NCBI RefSeq assembly: GCF_963664965.1
Contig: NZ_OY761823.1
Span: 3,781,031 to 3,845,030, forward strand
DNA from: an uncultured Pseudodesulfovibrio sp.
GTDB taxonomy: Bacteria; Desulfobacterota; Desulfovibrionia; Desulfovibrionales; Desulfovibrionaceae
Direction of reading: 5' to 3'
DNA length: 64,000 nt
This document shows positions 1-8,930 of the stretch, in pieces (positions within the stretch are counted from its first letter, which is position 1; each line of letters opens with the position of its first letter). The notes below the pieces were generated by a model. The model searched no databases, was not told the origin of the DNA, and was given only the letters and a program-made list of their open reading frames with translations. A program made the translations under genes and the position numbers.

Positions 1-755
1 TCAAATCCGCCCTGCTGAGCACCGTAAGCCATGAGCTGAAAACGCCACTGACCTCCATCATCGGCTACACCAAACTGACCAACCGGGATTTCGCCCGGGA
101 CTTCATGCCGCTGACCTCTGGCAACACGTCGCTGACCAAACGGGCCGGACGAATGAACACCAATCTCGCGGTCATCAGCGATGAGGCAGCCCGCCTGCTC
201 GGCCTCATCGACAACTTCCTGCTGCTTTCGAAAATCAAATCAGGAACGGCGTATCAGGAACGGCAACCGCTCGACACCTCGTCGATCATCCAACGGGCAA
301 CGGGTCTCAGCCAGTCCTATTTCACGGCCTATCCGGACGTCTCGCTTGAAGTCAGCGCTCCCCCGGACCTGCCGCCGATCATGGGCAACCCGGACAGCAT
401 GACACAGGTGCTTCTCAATCTCCTCGACAACGGAGCAAAGTTTTCAGGCAACGGCACTGTCCGCCTGATCGCGGACACAACCCCGGCAAACAACCTTCGC
501 ATCACCATAAGCGATGACGGACCGGGCATCCCGGAACAGGAACGCGACAAGATATTCGAACCATTCCATCAGGTGTACGATGAAGAATATCACATCAGCA
601 AACCGACTGGCGCAGGATTGGGGCTTTCCATCTGCAAGCATATCATAGATGATCTCGACGGCAGCATAAACGTCAACTGCCCCGAATCAGGAGGCTGCTC
701 CTTCATCATCGAACTGCCTGTCGTTGATACGACTGCGGAGAAAAACCAGACATGA
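1..755 (+). CDS. Sensor histidine kinase, C-terminal part (5' end outside window)
   Basis: The reading frame is open from base 3, so the gene begins before the window. The first residues carry the phospho-acceptor H-box SHELKTPLTSI (HisKA). A HATPase_c domain follows, with an N-box (NLLDNGAKFS), G1 box (DDGPGIP), F box (FEPF) and G2 box (GAGLGLSI). This is the autophosphorylating core of a two-component sensor kinase; the input domain is not visible. The stop overlaps the start of the next gene in an ATGA arrangement, so the two are probably translationally coupled. No response regulator is seen downstream, so the partner must be elsewhere or upstream. Confidence 0.93.
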   Translation, partial: KSALLSTVSHELKTPLTSIIGYTKLTNRDFARDFMPLTSGNTSLTKRAGRMNTNLAVISDEAARLLGLIDNFLLLSKIKSGTAYQERQPLDTSSIIQRATGLSQSYFTAYPDVSLEVSAPPDLPPIMGNPDSMTQVLLNLLDNGAKFSGNGTVRLIADTTPANNLRITISDDGPGIPEQERDKIFEPFHQVYDEEYHISKPTGAGLGLSICKHIIDDLDGSINVNCPESGGCSFIIELPVVDTTAEKNQT

Positions 756-1297
756 GTCCTTTTTTCGAGACCCCGGCCCACAGAAAAGGTGAAAAGAATT
801 TCGAAAGAGCGCGCGCAGCGGAACTGCGAAATGATTTTGAACGTGCAAAAGAATACTTTCGAGACGCGGCCAAGGCCTTTGATGCCCACTTTGCACAGCA
901 GGAACAGGCGGGCAAGGAGATTCGACCGTCACGCCTCGCCATGGCAGGCATCTGCTATACACGTCTGGGACGTAATCAGGATGCGCTGAACGTTTTTGAC
1001 AAAGCCCTTTCCATGAAGGAAATCCCGGACGCCTATCTCCATGCCGGTTACGCATCTGCCAAGATTGAAGACAGGACCGGGACTCTCCACTATTGGTCCA
1101 ACTACCCGAACTGGGCGGACCAGCGCATCATCGCGACAGCCCTGAAAGAACAAATCGCCTCCATCAGCGAAGAGGGTGACCTTCAGGCAGCATGTGAAGC
1201 CGTGGCACAGGCTGTTCAGCGTCAGGACCGGGAAAATGAAAAGGTCCGGCTGCGTTCACCGCACAACCGGACCGTTCCACCAAAACGCGGCTACTGA
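752..1297 (+). CDS. Small TPR-repeat protein
   Basis: This 181-residue soluble protein has no signal peptide. Helical TPR-like repeats are recognisable at about residues 18-45 and 66-105 (for example AGICYTRLGRNQDALNVFDKAL), which suggests protein-protein contact. The last 25 residues are basic and look disordered. It overlaps the kinase gene by 4 bases and is probably cotranscribed with it, so a role in that signalling pathway is possible but not shown. It converges with the chemoreceptor gene, 9 bases away. Confidence 0.75.
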   Translation: MSPFFETPAHRKGEKNFERARAAELRNDFERAKEYFRDAAKAFDAHFAQQEQAGKEIRPSRLAMAGICYTRLGRNQDALNVFDKALSMKEIPDAYLHAGYASAKIEDRTGTLHYWSNYPNWADQRIIATALKEQIASISEEGDLQAACEAVAQAVQRQDRENEKVRLRSPHNRTVPPKRGY

Positions 1298-1306
1298 CCG
1301 CAACTC

Positions 1307-3370
1307 TCACTGCTCCAAATCAACATCAGGACCGGGTAAGGCCTGCACCAGTGACCGTGAAGCCACTCCACCGTCAGCAAGATCGACACGGAAGTACCGC
1401 ATGGCCTCCTGAAGCGTGGCGGCCTGACTGGCGAGCTCCTCGGAAGTTGAAGCCATTTCCTCTGACGCCATGGCGTTCTGCTGCACCACGGTATCCAACT
1501 GCTCAACAGCACGTTCAATCTGACTGACACCATGATTCTGCTCGGCACAGACTTCCGCGACTTCCCTGATGAGTTCTGCCGTTTTGGCAATCTCAGGTGT
1601 CAAACGGGCAAACAGCTCTCCTGTCTCCTCGGCAACCTCGACACTTGATGCGGAAAGCTCACTGATCTCCTGAGCCGTGGTCGCACTCCGCTCTGCCAGT
1701 TTCCGGACCTCGGCCGCGACGACGGCAAACCCCTTGCCCTGCTCCCCGGCACGAGCCGCCTCAATGGCTGCGTTGAGAGCGAGCAAATTGGTCTGGCGCG
1801 CTATCTCTTCGATAAAGACGATCTTGTCGGCGATCTCGCGCATGGCTGCGACCGTCCGTTCCACGGACTCCTCACCAGACTTGATGTCGTTGTTGGTCGA
1901 ATCCGCGATTCGGCTGGTTGCCTCCGCATTGTCCGCATTCTTTCGAATGGAACCGACGATCTCCACAAGGGATGAGGAGACTTCCTCAATGGATGCAGCC
2001 TGCTCAACGGTGGACTGCGACAACGTTTCAGAGGAAGAGGACAACTCCTCACTTCCAGCGGCCACATTGTCGGTGGCAGACTGTACATCCCCGACCACGA
2101 CACGCAGATTGCCAGCCATTTCCTTCATGGACTTCAATATGCCGCGCTCGACAACACCATTTCCGTTGGTCGAGGCAATGGTCAGGTCGCCGCCGGACAC
2201 GCGCGCGGCAATCCCGGCGATGTCCACAGGCTCGCCCCCGATGGTATTGGTAACGGAACGTGATCCCAGAACGCCCGCGACAACACTCAGCACGGCAAGC
2301 AAAAGCGATATTCCGAGCACAAAGACAACCATGGAATGGATTGCCTCCTCAAGCGCTACCTGCTTGGCAGCAACCGCGGTGTCGATATTGTCGATATAGA
2401 CCCCTATCCCGATGATCCAGCCCCACGGCTTGAAGAGCTTCACAAAGGAAAGCTTTGGGAAATCTCCATCCTTCCCGGGCTTGCCCCAGAAATAGTCCAC
2501 ATACCCCTGACCATCCGCCTCAGCCACTTCCACCATGGCCCTGAACAATTGCTTTCCCTTGGCATCGGTCATTGCGCCGACATTCTTTCCGTCCAATGCA
2601 GGCTTGATCGGGTGCATGACCATTTTCGGAGTCATGTCATTGATCCAGAAATAATTCCCATCGGAAAGCCGCATCTTGGCGACCTGCCTCAAGGCTTCGG
2701 CCTTCATCTCGGCTGTAATATCTTCTATCCAAGCTCCGGAACCGATAATCAATCCGGCTTCCGGCAGCAGGCGCACATACGAAATCTTGAGTTTGGCCTC
2801 CTGCTCTCCGGGTTTCGGCCACCAATATGAAGACATACCCTCGCCGTCCCGCTTGGCAATCTCCGACATGTCCCGAATCATGTAATTCCCCTTCGAATCC
2901 TTGAACTGGCTCATGTCCTTGCCTGCCAGTTTGGGAGAAGGGTGAATTAAAATAACGCTATCAAGGTTCTGCACCCATAAATAGTTGTCCCCGTCGTACC
3001 GGGCGGGCAGAACGATGCTCTTCATACCCTCAATCAACTCAAACCGGCTCAATCCCGGATGCTCTTTGTAAAACGCATCCAACTGCCCATAAACGGCATC
3101 CACGACACGCTTGAGTTCGTCTCGCTTAGCCTGCTTCAAGGCTTCAACATCCTGCGACCGCTTATAATAGCTGTCGATAGTGCCGACAGCCATCTGCACG
3201 AAATCCTTGAGTTGCTGTTTTTCATCCTCAAGCATCTCTGTACGGAATTTCTCCATTTCGGTTTCCCCGTACCGCGAGATTTGTTGTACAAAAACCCAGC
3301 ACAAAGCCACAATAGCAGCGATGACTGTCGCAACCTGCATCAATGTCATTCTCGTCTTCAAACGCATCAC
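1307..3370 (-). CDS. Methyl-accepting chemotaxis protein with tandem Cache sensor
   Basis: A chemoreceptor of 687 residues. A membrane segment at about residues 8-29 is followed by a large periplasmic region with two Cache repeats. Each repeat has a 'GDNYLWVQN / DGNYFWIND' core and an 'HP' motif ([29 protein letters not shown]). A second membrane segment lies near 345-367, then a HAMP-like linker and a cytoplasmic signalling domain with the conserved tip ([19 protein letters not shown]). Such double-Cache domains bind small organic acids or amino acids; the ligand cannot be read from sequence. It is transcribed divergently from the beta-helix gene, with a 32-bp inverted-repeat element between them. 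Confidence 0.95.
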   Translation of the reverse strand: MMRLKTRMTLMQVATVIAAIVALCWVFVQQISRYGETEMEKFRTEMLEDEKQQLKDFVQMAVGTIDSYYKRSQDVEALKQAKRDELKRVVDAVYGQLDAFYKEHPGLSRFELIEGMKSIVLPARYDGDNYLWVQNLDSVILIHPSPKLAGKDMSQFKDSKGNYMIRDMSEIAKRDGEGMSSYWWPKPGEQEAKLKISYVRLLPEAGLIIGSGAWIEDITAEMKAEALRQVAKMRLSDGNYFWINDMTPKMVMHPIKPALDGKNVGAMTDAKGKQLFRAMVEVAEADGQGYVDYFWGKPGKDGDFPKLSFVKLFKPWGWIIGIGVYIDNIDTAVAAKQVALEEAIHSMVVFVLGISLLLAVLSVVAGVLGSRSVTNTIGGEPVDIAGIAARVSGGDLTIASTNGNGVVERGILKSMKEMAGNLRVVVGDVQSATDNVAAGSEELSSSSETLSQSTVEQAASIEEVSSSLVEIVGSIRKNADNAEATSRIADSTNNDIKSGEESVERTVAAMREIADKIVFIEEIARQTNLLALNAAIEAARAGEQGKGFAVVAAEVRKLAERSATTAQEISELSASSVEVAEETGELFARLTPEIAKTAELIREVAEVCAEQNHGVSQIERAVEQLDTVVQQNAMASEEMASTSEELASQAATLQEAMRYFRVDLADGGVASRSLVQALPGPDVDLEQ

Positions 3371-3407
3371 AGTCCTCCCAACATCGCAACATCAATATTT
3401 TAAATCA

Positions 3408-3439
3408 AATATTCCAGACTATTTTCAGTCTGGAATATT
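3408..3439. promoter_or_regulatory. Perfect 13-bp inverted repeat in the divergent promoter region
   Basis: AATATTCCAGACT at 3408-3420 and AGTCTGGAATATT at 3427-3439 are exact reverse complements around a 6-base spacer. The element starts 38 bases upstream of the chemoreceptor start. Neither side has the T-run expected of a terminator, so an operator or a 5'-UTR hairpin is more likely. The binding factor is unknown. Confidence 0.5.
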
Positions 3440-3617
3440 ATTACAGCCTTTTCACTCTGCGGCACAACGTTTCGGATAAATATATAACGACTTCAGCAAT
3501 CAGATATTCTAGGTTAATATCAAGGCTCATATGGGCAGGAACTTCCGGACACATTGTAAAAGCACGACAAAGCATGTAAATTCCACTCAATACAGTTAAC
3601 TCTTTCACGGAGAGGAT

Positions 3618-4919
3618 ATGCATCGCCTTCTTATCGCCCTGTTCCTGATCTGCCTGACCGCATTCCCTGCCACAGCCGAACAGACCGTGATCGGTACCGG
3701 CAATCCGGGACAGGACATCGCCAATGTTCAGGCCGCAGTTGACGCCGGAGGGACGGTTCTCCTGAAGGGCCGCTTCAATTTCGGCCCTGAAGGGCGCATA
3801 AAAATCACCAAAGACATCCGCATCAAAGGCGAATTCGACAGCGTTGACGAACCAAAAACCAAAATCTCCGGCGGCTGGTGGACCTTCTACTCACCGCTCC
3901 CCGTCAAAGGGGCGCAACCGTCCCGCAACGGACCGATCATAGCCATCCGCTCCATTCATTTTGACGGTGCCAAAGGAACTCCGCTTCACTTCCCGCATGT
4001 CGGCGGCCTTGACCTGCGCGGCTGCACCGTCACGGACGTCATTCCGCAGGAGACCGGCATACGATGGTCCGACGGCGACACACTCCCCTTCATGGCAGGC
4101 GTCGTTGTCGGCAACAGGCTCGACTTCAGGAAAAAGCCCATAAAACGCGCTGCGACCGGCACCATCCGCATCGAAAACAACCGTTTTTTCATGGAAACAG
4201 GCAAACCGGAACGCACAGCAGGGTACGGCATCATGGTCGACTGGACGTGGGATGCGGAAATCACGATAGAAAACAACACAATTCATCGCGCTTCCCGAAA
4301 CGGCATCGAGGCATTGGACAACTCGCTCGGCGGCAAGAACCGTGGCAGCATCTCCATTGAGAACAATCGAATCACCACAGCGGACTCCGGCATTCCGTAT
4401 CCCCACAAGTATGGTCCCAACGGCATTGTCGCAGGCTGGTACATCGACACCACGGGCGGCGTGGACTTCTCGCGCAACAACCGTATCGCCTTGACCGGTA
4501 ACCGCATTGAAGGGCGCGGCGAAGCCTCCACCGGAATGCTGCTGTACGCCAACGACATCATCGCCACCTGCAACGACATCATCATGGGAGGCGGCTCGCA
4601 GGCCCGGGGTATCGTACAGACGGGATCACGCGGCTTCTTCGCCAACAACCGTGTTCGGGGCGAGTCCAGATACGCGATCTACTGCTATCCGTTTGAAGCG
4701 TTGCGAGGTTCGTCCAACACCTTTGCATGGACCGAACTCAACGACTTTACAGCCATCAAGGATCAAATCCTGCTTGGCGGCAACGTCAATGTCATCATCG
4801 GCAATACCCCCTCCCTGCTGGACAAGGGCAAGGGCAACCGCGTGGTCGAGACAGCCCCATGCGCCCTGCCGGAGATCGACCCGGAAGGTGAGAACTGGGA
4901 ACCTGTGGACAATGAATAA
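3618..4919 (+). CDS. Secreted right-handed parallel beta-helix protein
   Basis: A protein of 433 residues with a clear Sec signal peptide (residues 1-20, cleavage likely after FPATA). The body has repeated short-strand units such as 'IRIENNRF', 'ITIENNTIHRA', 'ISIENNRITT' and 'IALTGNRIEG', typical of the pectate-lyase/NosD-like beta-helix fold. These proteins bind or cleave polysaccharides or serve as surface scaffolds; no catalytic set is evident here. The ATG at 3618 is preceded by a strong GGAGAGG ribosome site. It is transcribed alone. Confidence 0.8.
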   Translation: MHRLLIALFLICLTAFPATAEQTVIGTGNPGQDIANVQAAVDAGGTVLLKGRFNFGPEGRIKITKDIRIKGEFDSVDEPKTKISGGWWTFYSPLPVKGAQPSRNGPIIAIRSIHFDGAKGTPLHFPHVGGLDLRGCTVTDVIPQETGIRWSDGDTLPFMAGVVVGNRLDFRKKPIKRAATGTIRIENNRFFMETGKPERTAGYGIMVDWTWDAEITIENNTIHRASRNGIEALDNSLGGKNRGSISIENNRITTADSGIPYPHKYGPNGIVAGWYIDTTGGVDFSRNNRIALTGNRIEGRGEASTGMLLYANDIIATCNDIIMGGGSQARGIVQTGSRGFFANNRVRGESRYAIYCYPFEALRGSSNTFAWTELNDFTAIKDQILLGGNVNVIIGNTPSLLDKGKGNRVVETAPCALPEIDPEGENWEPVDNE

Positions 4920-5056
4920 CCATCTGAAAAAAAGAACTCTTTTTCGTGCCGACGACCATAATCAGGACAGAGCCGACTTAAAGTAATCAATCGAAGCGTC
5001 TTCGATCTCCCGATCAAATCTTTTTTGCTTGACGTTTTCTCCCATCCTCCGTATTG

Positions 5057-5075
5057 ATTGAAAACGATTTTCAAT
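5057..5075. promoter_or_regulatory. Fur-box candidate upstream of the DUF2325 gene
   Basis: ATTGAAAACGATTTTCAAT is a perfect 8-3-8 inverted repeat ending 31 bases before the ATG of the small DUF2325 gene. It closely matches the palindromic Fur motif described for Desulfovibrio (TGAAAAT-n-ATTTTCA). This suggests iron-responsive repression of the gene. The match is seen in sequence; regulation is inferred. Confidence 0.7.
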
Positions 5076-5106
5076 ATCACTCAACATTTCAAAAGGAGAC
5101 AGGAAG

Positions 5107-5388
5107 ATGTGTGCTGCTCTGGTAGGTGGAATGGACAGGCTGAAACGGGACTACATGAACGAAGCAAAAAAGAACGGCGTCAAACTCAAATGCTACACCG
5201 GAAAAGAACGTTCCATTTCGGGATCTCTCGGTAAAGTGGACTTTGTCGTTCTCTTCACCAACAAGGTCTCGCATAAAGCAAGAAAGGACGTCCTTTCCGC
5301 CATTCGCGGCAGAAACGTGCCTGTCATCATGCGCCACTCCTGCGGCGTCAGCACTCTTCGGGACTGCCTTGATGAAGCCTCCGTTTAA
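5107..5388 (+). CDS. DUF2325 domain protein, likely iron-regulated
   Basis: A 93-residue single-domain protein. It opens with the 'ALVGGMDRLKRDY' motif typical of DUF2325. It then has a Rossmann-like pattern, 'VDFVVLFTNKVSHKARKDVL', and a C-terminal 'PVIMRHSCGVSTLRDCL'. The family is small and its function unresolved; members keep Cys/His residues in the last third, as here (H and C near residues 77-79). There is a good AAAGGAGA ribosome site. The Fur-type operator just upstream suggests a role in iron or metal homeostasis. The gene is monocistronic. Confidence 0.85.
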   Translation: MCAALVGGMDRLKRDYMNEAKKNGVKLKCYTGKERSISGSLGKVDFVVLFTNKVSHKARKDVLSAIRGRNVPVIMRHSCGVSTLRDCLDEASV

Positions 5389-5529
5389 GCCGTAATCCAA
5401 AACGTATAAATGCGCCGAGAACCGGAGCCAGCGAAGACCTCGTCGCACAGGGACAAAAAAAGCTCCCCGCGCCAATCTGTTGACGAAGAGAGCCTTTTCT
5501 ATTGAATCAGATGATATTCAATCGCTGGA

Positions 5530-6480
5530 TCAGGCGTCCGCTTTCCACCCCTTGACCAACTTGATGACGACCTCGGTCAAGCCGTTGAACTCGGGTTTGG
5601 TGACCTGCGCATCGGCCTTTACGGCCTCGCCCTTATGCTCGACTCCCTTGGAAATAAGGGACGAAAAGAGCGTCACAGGCAACACGTTAAGGACAGGGTC
5701 TTCCTTGACGCGGCGGGTCAGGGTGTAGCCGTCCATCTGCGGCATCTCAATGTCCGACACAATCACATCCAGATAATCCAGAGGACTTTTTCCCTCTGCC
5801 TGTGCATGCGTCTTGATTTCCTCAAGCTTGTGCCAAGCCTCGGCCCCGTCTCCGACAACGGTCACATCAAAATTCGCATTGGTGAAGTTATTCCGCAGTA
5901 GTTCCCGCACCGAAGTCGAATCATCCGCGATCAAAGCCCGATAGCGTTCATCGGCGACGATGTCGGAAAGATTGGCAGCGGTCTCTCCCGACTCATCCAG
6001 ATCGGCCAGCACCTGCTCAAGGTCGAGCATAAGCACAAAACGATCCTTGATTTTGACCGTACCAGTGATGCAGTTGGTATCCATGCTTGCCACATACTTG
6101 CTGGGCGGTTCGACGTCTTTCCAGTTCACCCGGTGAATCTGGGTCACGCCGGAAACCAGAAAGCCGGTTATCATGCCGTTGAACTCTGTGACGATGATGG
6201 GTTCATTCACATCCTGAGCCCGTTCGACGGTCAACCAGACACTTAAATCCACTACGGGCAGAATAAGATCACGTAATGGGATGGTTCCCAGAAAACTAGG
6301 ATGGACCGCTGCTTCGGAACCGGTCAGCCCTTCCGGGGCCTCGACCACTTCGAGCACTTTGGCGACATTGACACCGAAATAGTGTGTTTCAACGCCCTTT
6401 TCGGTTTCTTCACGTATGAAGAACTCGATTATTTCCAGCTCGTTGGTGCCGGTTTCCAGCAAAATTTCCTGTTCGCTCAT
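5530..6480 (-). CDS. cheV: CheV-type chemotaxis protein (CheW domain fused to receiver domain)
   Basis: This 316-residue protein has an N-terminal CheW domain (about 15-165), with the typical 'YFGVNVAKVLEVVE', 'GTIPLRDLILPVVDL' and 'FLVSGVTQIHRVNW' segments. A CheY-like receiver follows (about 183-310), with the acidic pair 'IADD', the phospho-acceptor in 'VIVSDIEMPQMDGY' and the conserved Lys in 'QVTKPEF'. It is a coupling protein linking chemoreceptors to the CheA kinase, with output tuned by phosphorylation. It lies near a chemoreceptor gene but is separately transcribed. Confidence 0.93.
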   Translation of the reverse strand: MSEQEILLETGTNELEIIEFFIREETEKGVETHYFGVNVAKVLEVVEAPEGLTGSEAAVHPSFLGTIPLRDLILPVVDLSVWLTVERAQDVNEPIIVTEFNGMITGFLVSGVTQIHRVNWKDVEPPSKYVASMDTNCITGTVKIKDRFVLMLDLEQVLADLDESGETAANLSDIVADERYRALIADDSTSVRELLRNNFTNANFDVTVVGDGAEAWHKLEEIKTHAQAEGKSPLDYLDVIVSDIEMPQMDGYTLTRRVKEDPVLNVLPVTLFSSLISKGVEHKGEAVKADAQVTKPEFNGLTEVVIKLVKGWKADA

Positions 6481-6584
6481 AGTCCCTCCTATCCTGACAC
6501 ACGGAATATTGCCATACCTAACACTACCCGGCCATTATATGAATGATTTTTTGCAGTTCCATTCTTACCTGTATCCCGAACACG

Positions 6585-6624
6585 AAAAAAGCCACCACTT
6601 CACAATGTGAAGAAGCAGCTTTTA
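6585..6624 (-). terminator. Rho-independent terminator after the NeuB-family gene
   Basis: Read on the minus strand, an imperfect stem (AAAAGC...CTTCAC / GTGAAG...GCTTTT) with an ATT loop is followed by a run of T residues. It lies about 30 bases past the stop of the NeuB-family gene. Confidence 0.6.
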
Positions 6625-6655
6625 TCAGGCATGAATACAGCCTGCCAAGGACTGT

Positions 6656-7750
6656 CTATGAGGATGCAGCTCCGGCGCACGCCTCGACGTCGGCCAATGT
6701 CAGGGTCTCCCACTGAACAGGCTCCTCATGCTGAACCGATTTTTTGAGCGTCGCGTTCAACACCTCATCCCAGTGCACAGGCGAAACGCCGACACGCGGA
6801 CAACGGGTGGTCAGGTCTGCTTCGGTCAGGACATGACCGGCAGGCAGGTCTCTTGAAAAAACGATGCATTTCCGCAACTTCTTGGATGCGGCCTGCTCTT
6901 CCGGAAAAACTTTCTTGCCCTTCACGCACAGGGCTTTCTCGACCTCGCGAATCATGGAAACCATCTGTGCAAGCTCTGCCGGTTCCAATGACGCCTGATG
7001 ATCCGTCCCCTTGAACGACTTGTCCAAAGTGAAATGGCGTTCGACCACGCATGCGCCAAGAGCAGCCGCCCCGACACTGGGAGCGATCCCCTGCTCATGC
7101 CCGGAATATCCCACAGGCAGGCTATAGCGCTCCCGAAGGCCGTCCATGACCGGCAGACCGATCTGTTCCTCGGGGCAGGGGTAGGTTGAATTGCAGTGCA
7201 GCAGCACGACATCATCGTGGTATGCGTTGATCTCTGCCAAGGCGACATCAATGTCTTCCAAGGAGCTCATGCCGGTAGAAAGAATGATCGGTACGTGAGC
7301 CTGTGCATATTTGCGGACCAGCGGCACGTTGACCAGTTCGGCAGAAGAAATCTTCAGCAGCTCGACATCAAGGCCGAGGACCTGAACCAGACTCGGATCA
7401 TCCCAGGCAGAAGCGAAAAAGACCAATCCCAGAGATTCACTGTAGGCCTTGAGTTCAGCCATCTGCTCAATGGACAGCTCCAAGGCGTTACGGTGTTCAC
7501 CGTAGGTCGGACCGAAGCTGTTGCAACCGGAATACGGCGCGGCTCGCCCCTCCCGGGTAAGCAGGGCTTCCATGTCACGTTTCTGAAATTTGACGGCCTG
7601 AACACCCGCTTCCGCAGCCCGGTCGATCATCTCTTTGGCCAAGTCGAACTCACCCTGATGATTATTGCCGATCTCGGCAACGATAAAGCAGGGATGGCCC
7701 TGACCGATGGTGACGCCGGAACGAAGCTTAATGGAATCGATCTGTTTCAT
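6656..7750 (-). CDS. NeuB-family N-acylneuraminate/nonulosonate synthase-like protein
   Basis: A protein of about 364 residues. The NeuB TIM-barrel core is recognisable ('FIVAEIGNNHQGEFDLAKEMI', 'AVKFQKRD', 'LLKISSAEL', 'ILSTGMSSLEDI', 'VGYSGHEQGI', 'VVERHFTLDKSFKGTDHQASL'). A C-terminal antifreeze/SAF domain of about 60 residues follows. The family condenses phosphoenolpyruvate with an amino-sugar to make a nine-carbon acid. The ATG at 7750 is preferred to the in-frame TTG at 7756, because the only purine-rich site (GTGAG) is correctly spaced for the ATG. No CMP-transferase or epimerase lies nearby, so the exact product is open. It is probably cotranscribed with the regulator upstream. Confidence 0.85.
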   Translation of the reverse strand: MKQIDSIKLRSGVTIGQGHPCFIVAEIGNNHQGEFDLAKEMIDRAAEAGVQAVKFQKRDMEALLTREGRAAPYSGCNSFGPTYGEHRNALELSIEQMAELKAYSESLGLVFFASAWDDPSLVQVLGLDVELLKISSAELVNVPLVRKYAQAHVPIILSTGMSSLEDIDVALAEINAYHDDVVLLHCNSTYPCPEEQIGLPVMDGLRERYSLPVGYSGHEQGIAPSVGAAALGACVVERHFTLDKSFKGTDHQASLEPAELAQMVSMIREVEKALCVKGKKVFPEEQAASKKLRKCIVFSRDLPAGHVLTEADLTTRCPRVGVSPVHWDEVLNATLKKSVQHEEPVQWETLTLADVEACAGAASS

Positions 7751-7752
7751 AA

Positions 7753-8406
7753 TCAAAATCTCACGATTTGAAATCCGCGCTTTTCGGAATACGGCTTAAG
7801 CTGCTCGTATATCTCGGCCTGCCTGCCGAACGAGGTAATGACCACGGCATCGCAGTCCACCTGATCCAGAACATGGGGTGCGGAAACCACATGCCCGTTG
7901 AAAATCTGCCCTTGCTTTCTGCTGTCATTATCAAGAAGCATCATGATCTGGAAATCGCTGTCCCGCAGAGCGGACAGCACGACTTCACACGTCTCGGAAG
8001 CACCGAACAAAGCCAACCGGGTCTCATCCTTTCCCAGCAATGTTCCGAGCTTTTCCAGAACAAAATCCTTGATGGTGGTATAGAGGCGAACGGTCTCCGA
8101 AGAATAGTCGGAAAACATCTTCTGGCGGGAAAACCGGCCTTCCTCAGTCAACGTATAGCGGTAACTCTTGCCGTTGACAGGAAGAAATTCAACCAGCCCA
8201 CCTGATTGCAGCTGTTTGAGATACTGGTTAACCATGGCTCCGGAGAGATTCAGTTGTTTTCCCAACTCGAACTGGGAAAGGCTCGAATCCCTGGACAAGG
8301 CATCCAGAATAGCAAGAACTCGAGTACTCTTACTCGGCTTGAGGTACAATCCGTCAGTAATAAGCATCCCGGTCTTTCCGTTAATATTCGCCATTTGATC
8401 TGTCAT
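7753..8406 (-). CDS. Winged-helix regulator with Rossmann-like C-terminal domain
   Basis: This 217-residue protein has a MarR/ArsR-like winged helix at about residues 25-100 ('SQFELGKQLNLSGAMVNQYLKQLQSGGLVEF'). The second half resembles the nucleotide/sugar-binding Rossmann domain at the start of PglD-type acetyltransferases ('RLALFGASETCEVVLSAL', 'IMMLLDNDSRKQG', 'CDAVVITSFGRQ'). This architecture suggests a one-component sensor of a nucleotide sugar or cofactor. It is immediately upstream of the NeuB-family gene and may control it. Both the ligand and the target are inference. Confidence 0.75.
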   Translation of the reverse strand: MTDQMANINGKTGMLITDGLYLKPSKSTRVLAILDALSRDSSLSQFELGKQLNLSGAMVNQYLKQLQSGGLVEFLPVNGKSYRYTLTEEGRFSRQKMFSDYSSETVRLYTTIKDFVLEKLGTLLGKDETRLALFGASETCEVVLSALRDSDFQIMMLLDNDSRKQGQIFNGHVVSAPHVLDQVDCDAVVITSFGRQAEIYEQLKPYSEKRGFQIVRF

Positions 8407-8930
8407 TGAAGCTCTCAGTCATTCGCTCGGTCAATGATTCATCGCTGTTTCAGCATGAGTTCCTGAGCAGATTGTAGCACCTTAGTCGGCCTCCGGAACC
8501 CTGTCAACTCAACACCTGCCAACGATTTTAGCGAATTAGGGCATCTTGCCTTCAGAGGCGCTGAAAAAAACAAATCGTTGACACAATGAATAATCGGCCT
8601 GTTTAAGCATATTCTTTAGCATGTAGGCAATGATTGCCCCCGACATGCGTTTCACAGCTTGTGCAATATGTCTGCCAACCTCTTCCTTCCCCCATCATCG
8701 GCATTTGATTCTCAACGGCAATCTGCTGTTTTAAAGAAACTTTTTATCCCACTCTCAAAAGTACCTTGCGCCGAAGCCACTCACTGGATGACCCCAGACA
8801 ACCACAGGCGTCAAACCTCTGTCACCTGAGACGCGGTCTGCTTTCAACATCCCGTATTGACCCTCAGGCTCGGCTATTATACGTTCCCGCAAGCCGTATG
8901 GACGGCAAAAAGCTTGAAAAAGGATGCCCA
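8407..8930. other. Intergenic region between divergent regulator and acyl-CoA ligase genes
   Basis: I see no convincing gene in these 524 bases. A weak promoter-like arrangement, TTGACA at 8578-8583 with GTTTAA 17 bases downstream, faces the ligase gene. In-frame codons run from 8766 into the ligase, but that stretch looks non-coding and lacks a ribosome site. Confidence 0.4.

Noticed and set aside
6656-8406. A complete sialic- or legionaminic-acid cluster
   Set aside because: Only one NeuB-type gene and a regulator are present; no activating transferase or precursor epimerase is nearby.
8766-8930. N-terminal extension of the acyl-CoA ligase
   Set aside because: The extra residues do not look like family sequence, and the ATG at 8931 has a good ribosome site.
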